The notes under the pieces were generated by a model. It made no database searches. It was given only the letters and a program-made list of their open reading frames with translations, and was not told the DNA's origin. Positions 33,831 to 47,217 of a stretch of DNA of 64,000 nucleotides are shown here, piece by piece. Made by a program: the position numbers and the translations under genes. This DNA comes from Rhododendron vialii (taxonomy: Eukaryota; Streptophyta; Magnoliopsida; Ericales; Ericaceae), in assembly GCF_030253575.1 (NCBI RefSeq), contig NC_080563.1, forward strand, positions 15,705,001 through 15,769,000, read 5' to 3'. The first letter of the stretch is position 1. Each line of letters begins with the position of its first letter.

Positions 33831-36800
33831 GGAGCTGGTTTCTTTAGCTAACCGTAGTTTATATTCATACTCAAGCTTCCAAAGAAGTAATTTAACAAGC
33901 TGTCAATGTAATAAGTCAAGCAGTTTACTAGTGGCTCTAGCTATAAAGTCATAGTTCCAATTTTGTTCTCTCTCTCTAGGAGATTCTTTCTCTGACATGT
34001 TTAGTTCCCAGAATGTATCTTTTACTTTAGCGTTTTATAGGATTTCCTTCTCACTCCCATTCTGGTTCTGGGATATAGTAAACACCAGAGTGGCCTGTTG
34101 AGGAGAACAATACTATTATCTTTTACTCTTCTGGGTTGTATACTTACTGGATCAAGGAATAGGATTGTCCTCTTCATTTCTAAGAATTAACCGAATCAGG
34201 TAGTTCTGTAGTAACCTGTTTTGGGTAGTGGGTTGGATACCCAATTGAAGAGGTATTCGGTATTCTGTTCTAATATGGCATAAGGGGCTTATTTTGTATG
34301 ACCTTATCAATGCAAATTGTTGTCTGAGTGTCTTAGGTATATCTAGACTTCTCAATAATATCTTATATAACATAATTTTAGATATAGGTGAAATTACTGC
34401 TTTCTTCATATATAAATCTTCTTGGTAATTGTTATGCATTAGATTCATTAGAGTCTTACTTTGCAGACTGGAACAATCATGCTGAAGCAGCTGATGAAAA
34501 TATGATGTCATTGTGGTTGGAGGAGGACATGCAGGCTGTGAAGCTGCCCTTGCATCTGCTCATCTAGGGGCCAAAGCACTTCTTCTCACTCTAAATATTG
34601 ACCGCATTGCATGGCAGGTAAATTATTGTGGTTATGAATATAGCTTGGTTTAACTTCTAAAGTGCCATTTTCGTTTACTGTCAAATATCTTAATCGATCT
34701 GCACTTGTGGAAGCGGGTTCAAGGATTATCTTTCTTTTTGTTGTATGCATTGGTTTTCTATCTGGATTTCAATTTTTTTACTGGAGCTGAGTGAGAGGCA
34801 GTTCTTTCATCTTTTTTGTGTGTGAAGGAGACTAAGTTTTCTAAGAATTGGAGGATATTGGGGGTTGATATGTTCATTAGTGTTGCGATGCAAAGCCAGT
34901 CGATAATCTAGATAAGTAGGACGTGAAGGAGCAACATTTTGTATTATTTTGGAGTTAAATCTGTTTAGGACTTTAGTTTGAGTTCAATAATTTTTTGTCA
35001 GCCTGTAGATGTGGGGCTTTTAATGAACTTCATCCGATTCAGCATTATCGGACTGATTAAGAATTTAACTAAGTCTCTCTTCAACAGACTCTTTTTCTTT
35101 CTCCTACTTCTTGTTTTATTCTTTCCTTCTGTTCTTTGCCAGCTTATCAAGTGTGATTTTGCTCTCGGCTTACTACTCTTTAACATATGAACACTTCCTT
35201 TATTCCTATCTCGACCTTATCTGATAGAAGATGCTCATCAAATGTAACATTACGTAGAATCTAGGTAAGACCTTTGTTGATATCTACTCTGTATCTCAAT
35301 TTACTGTCTTTAACAATTCATAAACAACTTGTTGTTATGACTATATATCTCTAAATTTACTTGAATATTGCTACAGTTAACCTTTGTTTTTTTTAATCGG
35401 CAAAATTTGCTACAGTTAAGCGTCAAATATGTTTCTGCTATTTTTTTGTTTGGATGTTTTACATGAGAACTACAAAGCTATCATAGTTTTCTCTGGTCAT
35501 TGGAGATAACATTTAGGCTCAAACAAGGCTTCAAGTTTTGGAAAGACATTCGTACTAAGAAAATCTTGAGACAGCCTTGCAATCCAGCAGTTGGTGGACC
35601 TGCAAAGTCACAGCTGGTTCATGAGGTGGATGCATTAGGTGGTGAAATTGGAAAGGTTGCCGATAGGTACTTACTTTTTCGCCTTAGATGCCTTTCGTGT
35701 TTCTTGGGCATGAGTACAACTGTTCCTTTTTAATAGGGTGTTTTTTTGCTGCAACATTAACTCAGTAGTATCAACATCTTCACGCATTTACATGTTAAAA
35801 ATGCGTGGTAGTGTTTTGCTTTGATTACCAGAAATATATCTTCTTCTTATTGGATTGTGGTAACGTTTCTACGATTATATTGTTTTAATTTTGATACATG
35901 TCATGATATTTGCTATTTTACTCGTTCTATGTCAAAATCCCCCTGCATCCTAGTACATAAATGTACCTCTCTATTTACAGATATACACAAGGATGAGCCA
36001 GTGGTAAATTATAGATATTTTAATGAGGCAGTATATTCTCTTGGCTTCATACTTTAGAATTGGATACCGTTTTTTTTTTTTCCTTTTAGGTCAACATCTC
36101 TATTTTTCCGTGCTTTTGCTTGTGTTTGTATGCACGTGTGTGCTTTCCATACCAGCAATATTTTTGTCTGCATGTTTTGATATTAATTGCTTGAGATTAT
36201 TTTTTATTACGTTCTGTTGTGAATGTCCTTATTCTTATTTGTATTTCAGGTGTTATTTGCAAAAGCGTGTTCTCAACAGCTCAAAAGGCCCTGCTGTGAG
36301 GGCATTACGTGCTCAAACTGATAAGAGGGAATATGCTATGCATATGAGAGGAATTGTGGAGAGGCAAGCTTATTTAGATAACCTCTTTTAAATTTTTTCG
36401 CAATTCATTTAGTTGATGGTGCTTCATTGGGGGCAAGCTATTGAGCTAAACTTCTAGGGGCCATCAGACAAAACAATAATCTTATATGAAAAAATGAGAA
36501 ATCAAACCACTAACTTGAAATCATGAATCAAATCTTTCTTGAATGGAAGCTGAATCTCTGGACGTAGCTGTGGTAGTGTGATGATCTCTGTAGAAAGATT
36601 TTCTTCTCAGTTATGAAAAAATTTATGAGTAAAAGCGGGCCTGGTTATTTGTGTGCATATGCGTGGTGTTTATCTATTATCTCGTAAATGGTTTTTTTTA
36701 TTTGGCAGCACTCCAAACCTTCGTATTAGACAGGCAATGGTGACTGATATTTTGTTGGGCAAGAATGATAATGTGGAAGGTGTTCGGACATTTTTTGGCA

Positions 36801-36901
36801 TGAACTTCTATGCCTCTTCAGTTATTCTTACAACTGGCACTTTCATGAGTGGGAAAATATGGGTTGGTAGAACTTCTATGCCTGCAGGAAGAGCTGGTGA
36901 G

Positions 36902-37323
36902 CTATGTAGCACCGACACTTCAAAAGGGCGCCGTGTCCACGTATTGGACACGGCGGGGACACGCATTTGGACACGCCACGTGGCGTGTCCAATAATTTTT
37001 ATTATTTTTTGATAGGGCACACGGCTGGGCACGGCGGGGACACGGCTAGGGGTCAAAATGTAATTTTTTTTAAATTTTGGGGGTTAATATGAAATTATTC
37101 AAAACATTTGGGTTAAACTGTAATTTTTTCTTTGAATTTTTTTTTATACAATTTGTGAAATTATTCATATACAATGGTTCATAATTTTTTTTATATATAT
37201 GTACATATATTTATTTTTTATTTATTTATACACGTGACGTGTCCCCCGCCGTGTCCGTATCCCTATTTTATTAGAATTCCCGTGTCCCGTGTCCGTGTCC
37301 GTATCCGTGTCCGTGCTACATAG
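36902..37323. mobile_element. TIR element inserted in exon 5 of MnmG
   Basis: The ends CTATGTAGCACCGACAC and GTGTCCGTGCTACATAG are inverted repeats, 16 of 17 matching. CTGGTGAG is duplicated at 36894-36901 and 37324-37331; a 9-bp reading (GCTGGTGAG) is also possible, so hAT or Mutator-like. The 422-bp interior is full of GTGTCC/GGACAC words and AT-rich sequence with no gene. It splits a conserved exon between the codons for AGRAGE and SAS. A fragment of a related end lies at 53,985-54,080. Confidence 0.85.
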
Positions 37324-39448
37324 CTGGTGAGTCAGCTTCAAAGGGTCTGACAGAAAACTTACAGCGGCTTGGATTTGAAACTGATCGATTAAAAACTGGC
37401 ACACCTGCATGCGTGGATTCTCGTACAGTAGATTTCTCTGGATTGGAGCCGCAACATGGAGATGATGAGGTCCTCCTATTAAATCTCATTAGGAGGCTCA
37501 GTACGTTAAATTTTTATAATGTATGTTCAGATTGTGCATTCCAACTTGTTTTGTTCATTCTCGCAACATAAATATTTTGTTTTGACTGAAAAGGATTGCA
37601 AATGCATAAGGTACAATGGTACATGTTCAGATAGTGCCCTTCACGCTTTGTCCAAAAAGATGTGCAAATGTGCATTGATTAGACACTGTGGCAACATGTT
37701 TCAGTATGCATGTCCAATACGCTCAGCGCAAACAAAGTTGCAAGTCAATTGGCTACACAGCTGGTATAATCACCAGGAAACACTCTTTGAAGATTTTCCG
37801 TTCTGCTACTATACAAAAATGCGATATTCTTTGGACTTTGGAGAAATGCTTGCGCACAATTCAGTGGCTAGATTGGTTTAGTCAAAGATGTGGTTATTAG
37901 GTACAGCTACCATCACATGTTGAACTAATGGCTTAAGCATTGTAACTATCACCTATACAGCTCAAGGTTACAGTGCAATATTAGAAGTCGATAGCCTTGC
38001 GACTTAGGAACAATTACCTGAAGGGATTTTGCTTTTTACCTTGAGCATTGAATGAAATTGAATCAGCATCGAGGATTATTCTGAATGTGAGTTGATGTTG
38101 AGCAGGTTAGCTGGTTAGTTTTGATCCTGATTACCATATAGAAAGGGAGCAAATGTGCTGCTATCTTACACGTACTACGAAGAGAACTCACCAACTGATT
38201 AAAGAGAACTTGCACGAAACTCCTACTTATGGAGGATGGGTTGAAGCTAAGGGACCCAGATCCTGCCCCTCCATTGAAGACTAGGTATATTTTATCTTCC
38301 AATCCTGTCTCTAATTAAGTGCGTATGCTATAGACATTTTGCAGAATATTTTTTGTTGCAGTGTTGTATTCTATGTTGTATGGACACTTCTAAATTCATG
38401 AAGTATCAGACAATTGACCCTTGGGTTTATACATCTCCTTACACCAGTGATTTGATTTACCAATCTCATTGTTTCATTTGTTATGCTTAGGAATATTTTA
38501 GTTGCTGTTTGCTAATCTGATAGCGGGTTATAGTTTGTCAAGTTCTTTTAAGTTTGTCATTGATGGACTATGTTATGCATGAATCAGCTCTTAAGCCTCT
38601 TGTAATTCACAGTATATCCTGATTCTTTGTTTGAGGTTTCTTCATTAACTGGTGCTTAGTCAGGTGCAACTACGAGTCCCACACTTGGGCTTGATATGAC
38701 TTGTTTGGGAGAAACTATGGTGTCTTGATCTCTCATTTGTTCAAGTTTTAGGCAGAGCGAAAGCTGGGATATTAGAGATTATTCGTTTTTCCTTTTTGGT
38801 TTTTTGTAAATTGTAATATGGCTGAAACAATTTATAGATATCTTTTATATGTCACACAGATGAGATAATAGGTGAATAATCGTGGATTGTACAACTTTGT
38901 GCAATTCAGGCATTGTCCATTTTGGTTAGGTTCATAAGACTGGATGAGCCTTGACTGGCCTAGATTGATGACAAAGTGTTTAAAATTGAAACATCTACCA
39001 GTTAATGTCTAAATGATCAGGTCCGTGGTTGAAGTCAATTCCACTTTCCCTCTCACATCTCAGTTGACACAAATAATCTGATAAAAAGGAGTCTATTTCC
39101 TTTCTTCAGTTTCTATGTGATTACTTAGGGTTCTTTCCTAGGGGCATTTTGTACTTGAACGTACTTTATAGATACTAGTGTGGGAGGAAGAGAATGCTAT
39201 CTTGCTCTCTTCTCTTTCCTCACACTGTTTTTCTTCTTCAGGTTGTCATACCAAGGGGGCTGAGCCACCTATCCTTCAGCATGGGAGGTGGTGCTTGGAT
39301 GAGCTGGCCCTATGGCTCGATCACCTTTATGAAAGGGCTCCTCCCTGCATGCACAAAGGATCCTTCGCTATGCTATCTCCATTCATCTGAGCACCATGCA
39401 CACCACTGCCATTCTCTCTTTTAAGGCTCGCTCTGCTGTTACTGTTAA

Positions 39449-39740
39449 GTTGCCAGTAATCCCAAAAGTTTAAGCTGTTAGGACATGGCCCAACAAATTT
39501 TTGTCAAGCTATCTGACACCCTCCCTCACGTGCAACCCTGTCTTGCACGTGGAGATGCAATTTTTTCACAGATAGAGCGGAACAGACTATGAAGGGGAGA
39601 AGCAGAATGCAAATGGGGAACAAATGCAAACAAAGAGACTTGAACCCAAGACCTCTCACAACCAAAGCTCTCATACCATGTTAAGTTACCAATTGTCCCA
39701 AAAGCTTAAGTTGTTAGGAGATGGGCCAACAATGCATAAT
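39449..39740. repeat. Short element with direct terminal repeats and a tRNA-like box
   Basis: A segment of about 55 bp starting GTTAAGTTGCCAGTAATCCC at 39,449 recurs at 39,679, starting GTTAAGTTACCAATTGTCCC, both in the same orientation. Between them the minus strand reads GGTTCAAGTC within GAGAGGTCTTGGGTTCAAG, like a Pol III B box, so a tRNA-derived SINE or a miniature LTR element is possible. It lies in MnmG intron 6. Confidence 0.45.
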
Positions 39741-42324
39741 CAAGCTACCTAACAGTTACATCTCCTACCTCTGATTTACCCCACCCATCTTAGTGCCTAC
39801 CATAATTCCCAAGGGCTAACATAGCCACCTCATCTCCCACCAGCCATCTACACTACTCCTTTCCCTTTGTTTTTTCTTACTGCATCACTCTTTCTTCCTC
39901 TGATAAGTAGTACCTTAGTTTTTAATCATTGCTGTATGATACAAAAATGCTAAATTGCTAATACTATTACAGGAAAATTTCAATGAAAGAAATGCCGAAG
40001 TAGGGCAAAGCACGTTATGAATGATCTTATGTTGGATTTACTATTTACTCTGATTTGGTTGGAGGAAAAACATGAGATCGAGGTTGATTTGCTTATCGGT
40101 GTCTCTAGCCCCTAGAGAAAACTTCCGTCAGGTTCTTGTAGATAGGAAAAAGATGCATGTCAAAAAAATGGACGCAAAATGGACTTTTATTGTATTTTGG
40201 AAACTGGCTATCTTTATGCAGAAATTTTGTTAGTTTTTTGTCTTGCTTTCTTATCTTGGTTTAGAAGTTATTGTTTCCATTCAAACATGCTTGATCAGTT
40301 ATTTATTGTTTTAGATTGTTAGATTTCAAGATAAAGAGTCTCATCAAATTTTTCTTGAACCTGAAGGTCGGACTGTGCCAGAGCTCTATGTGCAGGTGAG
40401 ATTGAACTTTGCTTTTCCTTACCTTTTGTATTAGCAAGTAAAAGTGCCTTCTGTTAATGTTTATCATTTGCTAAAGCTGAATCAAAGTAATCATTTCAAT
40501 TTATTTGGTTTAATGGAGACCTCCCTTGTTTTTGCCAATTTTGTGTTACAATCAGTATGGCTGAGATCAACTGGTCGAGTTCCTTAACTGCTCAACTTTT
40601 TTTCTGTTTTAAGGATGTCGTTACGGTTGTATTCTACTGTAACATCTTCATTGCTTTCTTCCATATTATTTAATCCAGCATCACATGGATAAGACCTTAA
40701 CCCCGACTACTTGAGTGTTAAGTGTCAGCTATATGCGTCGATAAATTTAGATTGAGATCCACTGCTAAACATTAGCACGAATGTATTGTCTCATGGGCTC
40801 CACCCATACTATGAGTTGATTTTTCTTGATTGCAGATTACTATGAACCATATTTTCATCTCTTTGCTGCGTTTGAAATGTTATATGATGCCCTTTTAATT
40901 TTTAAGGCAAATAAAGGAAGTACGAAATTTCTCCATACACTGTGATGGTGTAGTGACCACCATTTACATTTCCTGGCCTCAAAGGTACCTCAACTTTGGG
41001 TGGTTGATGGATTTAAAAATTGCGCATAAAATCCTTTATCGGATATGAACTTGCGTAACTTACTAGAAGAAAAAAAGTCAAGAAGTGAAATGCGTTTTTT
41101 TTTTTGTGGACAGAAATACAAAAGCAGAAGTAAAAAGAGGAGAGGATTCCAATGTAAAGATAATATGTAGAGAAAATTTCAAAGGGACATAGAACCCAGT
41201 CCAGTGGAAGAATACATGTACAAAAAGAGGATGGGATGGGCAATGATATCCCTTTGTATAATGCTGCCTATTATTTTGCCACACAAGATACAAGCAAATT
41301 ATGTTATATGGAGTATTTTCTTATGATTCTTCGCTACATCTAGCTTTAGATGATTTCCTTGGCATCCTTGCAGGGATTCTCAACTGGTTTACCTGAGAGA
41401 CTACAGTTACCACTCTTGCGAACATTACCTGGACTTGAAAACTGTTCAATGCTGCGGCCTGCTTATGCTGTGGAGTATGATTTCTTGCCTGCTCATCAGT
41501 GCTCTAGGTCACTTATGACAAAGAAAATTGAAGGACTTTTCTTCTCTGGTCAAATAAATGGGACAACAGGTTACGAAGAAGCTTCAGCGCAGGTCTTATA
41601 CTTTGGTTAAAGCCTTATATTATCGTGTTAGTTTCCTAGGTTTCACACATCGAAGAGAATAATATTTGTTTTCTTTTGGGTTGGAAGTTTAGTTGTTTCT
41701 AGTACTTGTATTCATGCATCAAACAGACCTTTGCTCACTTTCTATGTTCTCTGGATCAGGGAATTCTATCTGGAATTAATGCTGCAAGGCACTCAGATGG
41801 TAAACCCCTTGTTGTTCTTGAGAGGGAAAGCAGTTACATGGGGACTTTGATTGATGATCTGGTCACCAAAGACTTGCGAGAGCCTTATCGCATGTTAACA
41901 AGGTAGATAACCTTTCCTTTGTTGTTGTCTTGTGTGAGACTCTGAGGAGGACATACGAAGCTGTAAATTTCTAGATGTAGATAGGAGGGAACAGAAGCAG
42001 AGGAATTTAAAAGAGGCACAAATAAATATCCTATGGGGTGAAATTAACTTGTTTGCTGTCTGTATTCACGTTTCTAGGCAAGACATGCAAAATCAGGAAA
42101 TGACACAGATTGACTGACCTATTATTTCTGATATTGAATAGCTTGTTCTTTATATCAAAATATCGTCGCTGCTAGTTTTGCATTATGGAAGCTTGTTTGA
42201 GTATCTGTGCAGATTTGAGCTATAAACGAAACAGACTCAGGATGTCCTATTGCATGTTGAAGGTTAAAATTCGGTGCTAGGCTTGAGCAAAATGGGACAG
42301 GGTGGCTGTTAATGAAAATTGTGC

Positions 42325-42602
42325 CTTTTTTTTTTTGAATGGCGAAAAAAGATTTTATTAATCTTTGAATGTGAAATATGAAGACCAAAAGGAGCAAGGA
42401 GAAGAGCAACGAGTGCCCATCCGAGACCCAAACCTTTGATTGGCAAGATGCCAACCAAAGAAACCCCTAGGGAAAAAGCCCATCACCTAAAAGGCCTTAA
42501 AGCCCAGATAAAACAATAAAGCGCCCCTGGGACGCAGCCCAAACGCCTAAAAAAGGCCTAAAAGCCCAAGTAAAGGGATAAACCCAGCAATACAAGCCCA
42601 AG
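42325..42602 (-). mobile_element. Poly(A) retroposon (SINE or LINE tail) in MnmG intron 9
   Basis: A run of T at the left end (poly(A) on the minus strand) and a 12-bp target duplication TGAAAATTGTGC at 42313-42324 and 42603-42614 define a 278-bp minus-strand insertion. It has no coding capacity. The body is rich in AAAGCCCA and GGCCT words. Confidence 0.75.
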
Positions 42603-43797
42603 TGAAAATTGTGCGTTACCCTTTCAATCATATTAGAGCCATAATTGCTGAGGGAAGTCCGCATATGCTTGAACTACATACAATGGGATTATTGTCTACC
42701 CAATAAATTAGTTTATTTGAGATGTTACCTATAGAAATGTCAATCTTCAAAAGTTGCCATATCTCAAAGACTTGTCTAAAAATGCTTTCTGAAACCAGTG
42801 CAGATGTGACTGCTGGTGTGTTTTGAGAGGTATGTTTAATATCTGCCAAAGTGTCTTCTACAGTATTTCTGCCAAAAGAATTCAAATATTCCTGCCAAAC
42901 CTCAAGATCCTCATTCTGGCTATGGTCTATATAAGTTTCATAAATTGAAGCTCCTGGGGTAGTGGCCGATCCTCTGTAGTTGAGACTTCGCGTGATGATT
43001 TACCTAGTTCCTCAAAAAACAATTTTGGCGGGGCTTTTGTTCATTTTTCCTATGTTTGATTTTTGGCCTTTCTTATTAGTTGCTTTTTCCTCCTGTTAGC
43101 CTCTCAGAACACTGTTTGCTGCTCCGGTCTGATAATGCGGACAGCCGTCTGACTCCTCTGGGCCGTGAAATTGGTTTGATAGATGATAGGCGCTGGAAAA
43201 TATATCAGGATAAGCAAGCTCGAATTTCAGAGGAAAAGAAACGATTAAAAACCGTCAGGATTTCAGGTTTGTCTTCTCCTTATCAAAGTATGTGATAAGA
43301 AGTTTTTTTTTTCCTTATGTTTTGTTGAAAGAAAGATGTAAGGCACACCTAAATTTTCCATAAGCGATTCTGATATGTAGACATAGAGTACGACATTAAT
43401 TCCACTTGTCGTGACAACTACCTGTTTAATAATTCTCGAAGAGCATATAGACCAATAGCTGAGCCCTGGTCTTTGTGGGAACAAATTTACTGGTCTATTG
43501 CTGTATGAAACTATGTTGACATATGCTTTAACATGTCTGATCACTGCTTTGGAATCAGACATGAGGTAAAATTGTTGCGAGTTGACAAATTAATGGTGCT
43601 CCTGATTGACTGACTTCGAACACATTTGTGCTCCTACTTGTTTGGTTGATAGCTTACTAGCATGTGCATAAATTGAAGGAAAACATCAGAATTAGTTTGC
43701 AGGAGTTTTATAAATTCATGAATTATCTTCTTACCTGTATAGTAAGACAAAGTGACATATGCTTTCACCCATAGACCCTACATGCGCCTTTCATCAT

Positions 43798-43816
43798 GGG
43801 GGGGGGGGGGGGGGGG
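43798..43816 (+). repeat. Run of 19 G residues
   Basis: An uninterrupted guanine homopolymer in MnmG intron 10, followed by AGGCCC. Its length in the assembly should be treated as uncertain. Confidence 0.9.
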
Positions 43817-46169
43817 AGGCCCAGTTTGCTATTGAAGGGTGTTCTCGTATCTTAAAAACTGGAGGTATGATCTTTGAAACCTAGTGCAGCCACATGCAAC
43901 TCACTTTTGTATCTAATTTTAAATTGCATGATTGTCCTTTGATTAGAGCCTTCACTGTTTGCCTTAGGTAATTAAATTTGCATCGAGTATTGAAGGTGCA
44001 TTTTTGTGGCTCTCAGATTCGCCCTTAATTTCTCCTATACAACACAAGTTGCGGTGTTTGAAGAAAAATCGCTTGGATTTGTTTTTGTTTTAGAGGTATA
44101 GATAACCAACTTACTATTTGGTGTTCACTTCCAGGTGGAAATTTGGCTGCCAATGTTACCCTTTTGTCTGGTCAGCCAGTGAAGGACTCCTCAACCCTGT
44201 AAAGTCTTCTTAAGAAACCTCACATACATTATAAAGTTCTTGATAAGCATGGCTTTGGAAACGATCTTCTATCTAGAATCGACAAAGAATGTGTGGAGGT
44301 TGATATCAAGTATGAGGGCTTTATCTTGCGCCAGCAGAGCCAACTACAGCAGGTTAGTAATCAACTGTAGTAGATTGTTGCATTTCATCTGCCTTGTGGA
44401 ATGAGCAAGACATTTGATGCAATGGAAAAGCTCAAGACCCTTTTGGAAGGTGTCCTTTTATTGAGCATGTCACATATGTTTATGAAGCATGTTAATTCTA
44501 AATTCATTTCTCTTGTTCTACTTGTAGATGGTTCACCAGCAACATAGACCTCTTCCCGAGGATTTGGATTACTATTCAATGACAAATCTTTGCCTTGAAG
44601 CGCGTGAAAAACTATCCAAGGTATGAATAATCATAAACATGCCAGTAAGATATTGGCCGTTGTCTCAGATGAAAAATTGTAAGGAGTTAATTTTTTTTTC
44701 TTTTCCTGATTTCATTTAATGGCGATGGCATTCCAAATTTGTTGCAAATTTGTATGACATAGGATTCATCTATGAGTGGGGAAAATCTGAAATATGATGT
44801 TAACATGGGATGTGTTATGTCATTAAACTCATCACTATGGTAATGTTCCCGATCATTACTTCATGTCATCGCTATTTCTGGAGGCATAATGCTCGGATGC
44901 TCCTGTTAATATTTGGCCCCCCAATTCTAGTCGTGCCTTATTTGCTTCAGGAAAAAGTTGCTTCCTTTCTGCAGTCATTTGGTTCAATGAAAGAAACTCT
45001 TTGAACTTTGTAGCCAAACATAGAATACTTCCTTGTCAAAAATCAGGAACTCCTACTTGACACACTGTCCCATCAACCAATGGACGACACCGCTTAGTAT
45101 GCGCTGGTGGTTGCGTTACTAAAGTCTGCAGTGGAGGAACACCACCTTAATGCCCACTATCCAAAGCCTTTTCCTGCAAGCTTTTCTAGTGTAGCTTGCA
45201 TCCGAGCCAATTTCTCATGCCATGTGATTTCTCAACTTGTTGGTCTTGACTCTTGATGTATAGCATCTAACTAAGAGTTTAACTCTATGGACACTGTAAT
45301 TGGGAACGGGGAACGGGGTAAGAGGTTTGCTTTTGTCAACTTTTTTTTGGCTCAGGCTTTGACTGTGTTCAGGGCCTCAGGTATTTGGGTTGGTTGGGTT
45401 TGGATATATAGAGCTTCGTTTTAGGTAAGTATATTGCCTTCAAGTGTTGAACGGGATACCAGATCCATTTGCTTATCAGATTGAGATTGCGTTAGAACTT
45501 TTGCTTTTCTCCTCCTTTTGAGTTTCTGTGAAAGTTAACCTTTCCATTGTTTTTGTTATGAAGTTTGATGATAAATAAACCTTAAGACGGCTTTTTCTCA
45601 GATTAAATTATGTCTCCTGCTTTCAGGTGAGGCCTCAAACCATTGGTCAAGCAAGCAGAGTCGTTGAGGTTAGCCCAGCTGACATTACTGCTCTCCTTAT
45701 CGTCCTGGAAACCAACCGAAGGAAAGCCCAACAAGAAAGGAGGCAAGAAATGCTGGCTTCCGTCTTGGAGGATACCAAACAACAGGTGTCTGAACTTCCT
45801 CTTGCACACTGGTATGAATTTCCTAAGTAGTGGTTTTAGTGCCCTGTTTGTCAAATTTCAGTATCCATTCTGCTGTAAAATCTTTTGGCTAACGCGATTG
45901 TAACTTTTATGTTTTTTCCGTGGATTCTTTCTAGCAAGCATTATCACATACAGGTTCATAGGACCATTTGAGACTTCAACTCTCCTGAATGTTGAGAAGC
46001 CCAGTCTCCTCCAGATGAAGCCAACTTCGTCATACAAGGGATTGTATCATTTCGTCTCCAACCCAGAAAAAACAGCGGAGACTCTATGTACAGTGAGGAA
46101 AGTAGATGCTGGAAGAGAGTTGAGACAATTTTTATCGGCTGACCTGGATTGTACCTCATGTTTTCAATA

Positions 46170-47210
46170 GGATCAGATCCCTTGTCCTTGTCTCTTTCGT
46201 CCCAGATATCCTCTCTGTCATCCGATCAACTGATCTAGCACTGATTAAACCGTGAGGAAGCAGCTTGGGATGGGAGATTGAGGATCTTGTGACATTTTGG
46301 ACAAGTCCTTTTGTATTAGTAGTTGTGTCTTTTCTTTTTGTCTTAAATTTATTTTCATTGTTGATTTTGATGAAAACCTTAAAGGAGCATTTATCTAATA
46401 GAGTTATTGATTTTTCTGCCCTACGTATTTTTCTTAAATATTTTTCCCTCGATACATTGTTTCGATGATGCATTGTAATTCAAAATGGGAAAAAAAAAAT
46501 CTCAAAGAATGACCAATGAGCACAAGATCTAGTAATAGTAGGAAGTTAAAATTCCTTTGTCTGTAATTTATACTATCTCCTAATTTGACCCACACATGAG
46601 AATGTATTTTGACATTTTGTGAAAAAAATAGAACAAAAAGGATTGTGCATTTGGAATTTTGACAGCATTACCAGAAAGCATTTGGTCACTATTGGTTGAC
46701 AAAATATGCTTTTAGCTAGCGATAGTTTACTTAATTTTCTTTAATAAAGTAATCGCATCCAACTTGCTCTTAAGAAGTTTCAAGTTTTCGCCGGTGATTA
46801 TTGGGCGTGTTTATTGGGCGTGTTCACAATAGTTGTGGATACAAATTTTAGATTTTAATTTCTCATTCTGCTATAAATTTCAGATTTTAGATTTAGTAGA
46901 AGTTTATAAACTTGTTTGTTGTAGCTGCGATATTGTGTAGAATTTGTATAAATTTTAAAGATTTTGAAAAGATACTCAAACCCATCTTTGAAATTTTTTC
47001 ATTTTTTTTCAAGTTCTCAGAACCTATAAATTCAAAAAATCAATTACGTATGGTATAATTTTTCATAAACATTCTAAGATAATTTTCAGGAGCTAGAATC
47101 TAAAAATTTCTAAATATCTGTCAAAATAATTTTTTGTAAACACAAGTGAGCTGAAAATTAAACTTAAATAGGGAGAGTATTCCTTGATTCGAGTAGAAGC
47201 CGTATCCCTT
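46170..47210. other. Intergenic AT-rich region after MnmG
   Basis: No coding sequence or clear element is seen. Downstream of the MnmG stop (45,831-46,170) the sequence may be 3' untranslated. Confidence 0.4.
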
Positions 47211-47217
47211 TGTTTAG

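Larger units (their letters stand above)
32525..45830 (+). pseudogene. MTO1: MnmG/MTO1 (GidA) tRNA uridine 5-carboxymethylaminomethyl modification enzyme, lesioned copy
   Basis: Thirteen exons are readable: 32525-32714, 34467-34617, 35575-35666, 36250-36363, 36709-36896 with 37324-37469, 38106-38284, 40315-40395, 41374-41592, 41760-41902, 43100-43266, 44135-44352, 44528-44620, 45627-45830. They would give about 728 residues. The N-terminus is Ser/Arg-rich like an organelle transit peptide. Motifs are [14 protein letters not shown] (FAD site), [33 protein letters not shown] (catalytic Cys region) and [15 protein letters not shown]. MnmG works with MnmE on the tRNA wobble uridine, in plants expected in organelles. 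Lesions: one A lost near 34,497; one T lost near 38,115; AAG to TAG at 38,282; GAA to TAA at 44,200; two conserved Arg codons changed at 43,100-43,115; a transposon in exon 5. Probably a retained-intron pseudogene of a duplicated gene; the two homopolymer losses could be assembly errors. Confidence 0.85.
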
